Origin: Kocuria tytonis
Lineage (GTDB): Bacteria > Actinomycetota > Actinomycetes > Actinomycetales > Micrococcaceae
Direction of reading: 5' to 3'
Assembly: GCF_003226895.2 (NCBI RefSeq)
Contig: NZ_PNJG02000002.1
Span: 186,001 to 250,000 of the forward strand
DNA length: 64,000 bases
In this document: positions 63,208 to 64,000 of the stretch, in pieces
Layout of the letters: every line of letters begins with the position of its first letter
Position numbering within the stretch: the first letter of the stretch is position 1
Translations under genes and position numbers: made by a program
The notes under the pieces: generated by a model
Seen by the model: the letters and a program-made list of their open reading frames with translations, nothing else
The model's database searches: none
Told to the model about the DNA's origin: nothing

Positions 63208-64000
63208 ATGAGTGAGACCGCCGCACCCCAGCCCTCCGCGTCCGAGCAGCCCGGCAGCGGACGCTCCGTCACCGAGCGCTTCCGCGCCGCGCGGGACCAG
63301 CTGCTGCGCCTGCGCACGGACCTGGACGCCGCCCACGCCGAGTTCGAGTGGCCGCGCTTCGAGCACTTCAACTTCGCGCTGGACTGGTTCGACGCCCTCG
63401 GTGCCGGCGAGGAAGCGGACCGCGAGGCCCTCGTGATCGTGGAGGAGGACGGCACCCAGACCCGCCGCACGTACTCCCAGCTCTCCCGCCGTTCCTCGCA
63501 GCTGGCCACCTGGTTGCGGGCGCGGGGCGTGCAGCGTGGGGACCGGGTGATCCTCATGCTCGGCAACCAGGTGGAGCTCTGGGAGACCATGCTCGCGTGC
63601 ACCAAACTGGGCGCACCCATGATCCCCACCACCGTGATGCTCGGGGAGAACGACCTCCGGGACCGCGTGGAGCGCGGCAACGCCTCGTGGGTGGTCACCT
63701 CCCACAGCAACGCGCTCAAGTTCGCGGACGTGCCCGGCGACTTCACGATCATCCAGGTCCCGGACCAGCCGGACCACCGCGTGCGCCCCACCTCCGGGGC
63801 CTTTGCCTCCGCCAACCCAGCCGCGGACGACGACGCCGGCCCGGCCGGTTCCGCGGGCCCCGGCGCCTCCGGGGGCGCCGCCTCGTCCGCCTCCGGCGCG
63901 GACTCCTCCTCGGACGCCACCCCGGGGGATGCCGCGAGCACCGCAACCGGTGCGGGCGGTGGGGACGGCGGCGCAGCGGCGTCGTCGTCCGGGAACGTGG
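63208..64000 (+). CDS. acyl-CoA synthetase (AMP-binding), partial, cut by the window end
   Basis: The first 264 residues of an adenylate-forming enzyme. The N-terminal part (FNFALDWFDALGAG, then SQLATWLRARGVQRGDRVILMLGNQVELWE and TKLGAPMIPTTVML) matches fatty acid or acetyl/propionyl-type acyl-CoA synthetases. From about residue 192 an Ala/Ser/Gly-rich stretch of at least 70 residues follows (ASANPAADDDAGPAG and on), ending in a reverse 11-mer (63976). No conserved segment resumes before the edge. GAGGA precedes ATG 63208. The P-loop motif is not reached, so substrate class is open. Confidence 0.85.
   Translation, partial: MSETAAPQPSASEQPGSGRSVTERFRAARDQLLRLRTDLDAAHAEFEWPRFEHFNFALDWFDALGAGEEADREALVIVEEDGTQTRRTYSQLSRRSSQLATWLRARGVQRGDRVILMLGNQVELWETMLACTKLGAPMIPTTVMLGENDLRDRVERGNASWVVTSHSNALKFADVPGDFTIIQVPDQPDHRVRPTSGAFASANPAADDDAGPAGSAGPGASGGAASSASGADSSSDATPGDAASTATGAGGGDGGAAASSSGNV

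Overview
The window is about 73% G+C by eye and gene-dense on both strands. It has no rRNA, tRNA, CRISPR array or transposase that I can see. Gene content and protein style point to an actinobacterium of the Micrococcaceae, most likely Kocuria or a close relative. Supporting signs are a RamB/isocitrate lyase pair, a PaaR/GlxR-style phenylacetate regulon, SLH-tailed secreted proteins and many leaderless mRNAs. The genus is my inference from recognition, not a database match.

Left part (0-30 kb): a CoA-thioester catabolic region. Bases 216-3848 hold a ketone-body/poly-hydroxybutyrate set (thiolase, two-subunit acetoacetate CoA-transferase, 3-hydroxybutyrate dehydrogenase). A MetE-like methyltransferase at 4072 sits under a SAM riboswitch. 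Phenylacetate degradation then follows in scattered pieces: an MHS transporter (5548), a thiolase/hydratase/3-hydroxyacyl-CoA dehydrogenase operon (7179-10256), paaZ (17909), paaI-paaK-paaR (21654-24131, minus) and paaABCDE plus paaG (24375-29385). Five promoters in this region carry the same TetR-type operator, ACTGACCGNNCGTT, and most also carry a CRP/GlxR-like TGTGA-N6-TCACA box. The glyoxylate-shunt pair ramB/aceA lies in the middle, which suits a diet yielding acetyl-CoA. Between these, 10.3-12.9 kb holds a lipoprotein gene in three tandem copies, two of them decayed.

Centre (29-53 kb): mostly housekeeping and transport. It includes a formate/nitrite-type channel, an M13 metallopeptidase, DUF202 proteins, two amino acid permeases, purA, a 1286-residue secreted subtilase with three SLH repeats, a polysaccharide pyruvyl transferase, alanine dehydrogenase, an AbgT transporter with an M20 amidohydrolase, class II fructose-bisphosphate aldolase, a secreted lipase, a SpoU methyltransferase and pyrE.

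Right part (53-64 kb): a three-gene island of lower G+C (XRE regulator, ImmA/IrrE peptidase, PIN-domain protein) sits between pyrE and tdk. It is followed by a peptidyl-arginine/agmatine deiminase relative, a Bcr/CflA efflux pump with a divergent TetR regulator, an EamA transporter, a quinone-type oxidoreductase, a type-2 3-hydroxyacyl-CoA dehydrogenase and the start of an acyl-CoA synthetase cut by the window edge.

Across the whole window an 11-mer, GACGACGCCGC (reverse GCGGCGTCGTC), occurs 21 times exactly. It lies in spacers, in paired inverted copies that look like terminators, and inside low-complexity stretches of proteins. Together with the XRE-ImmA-PIN island and the decaying lipoprotein array, it is the least explained signal here.
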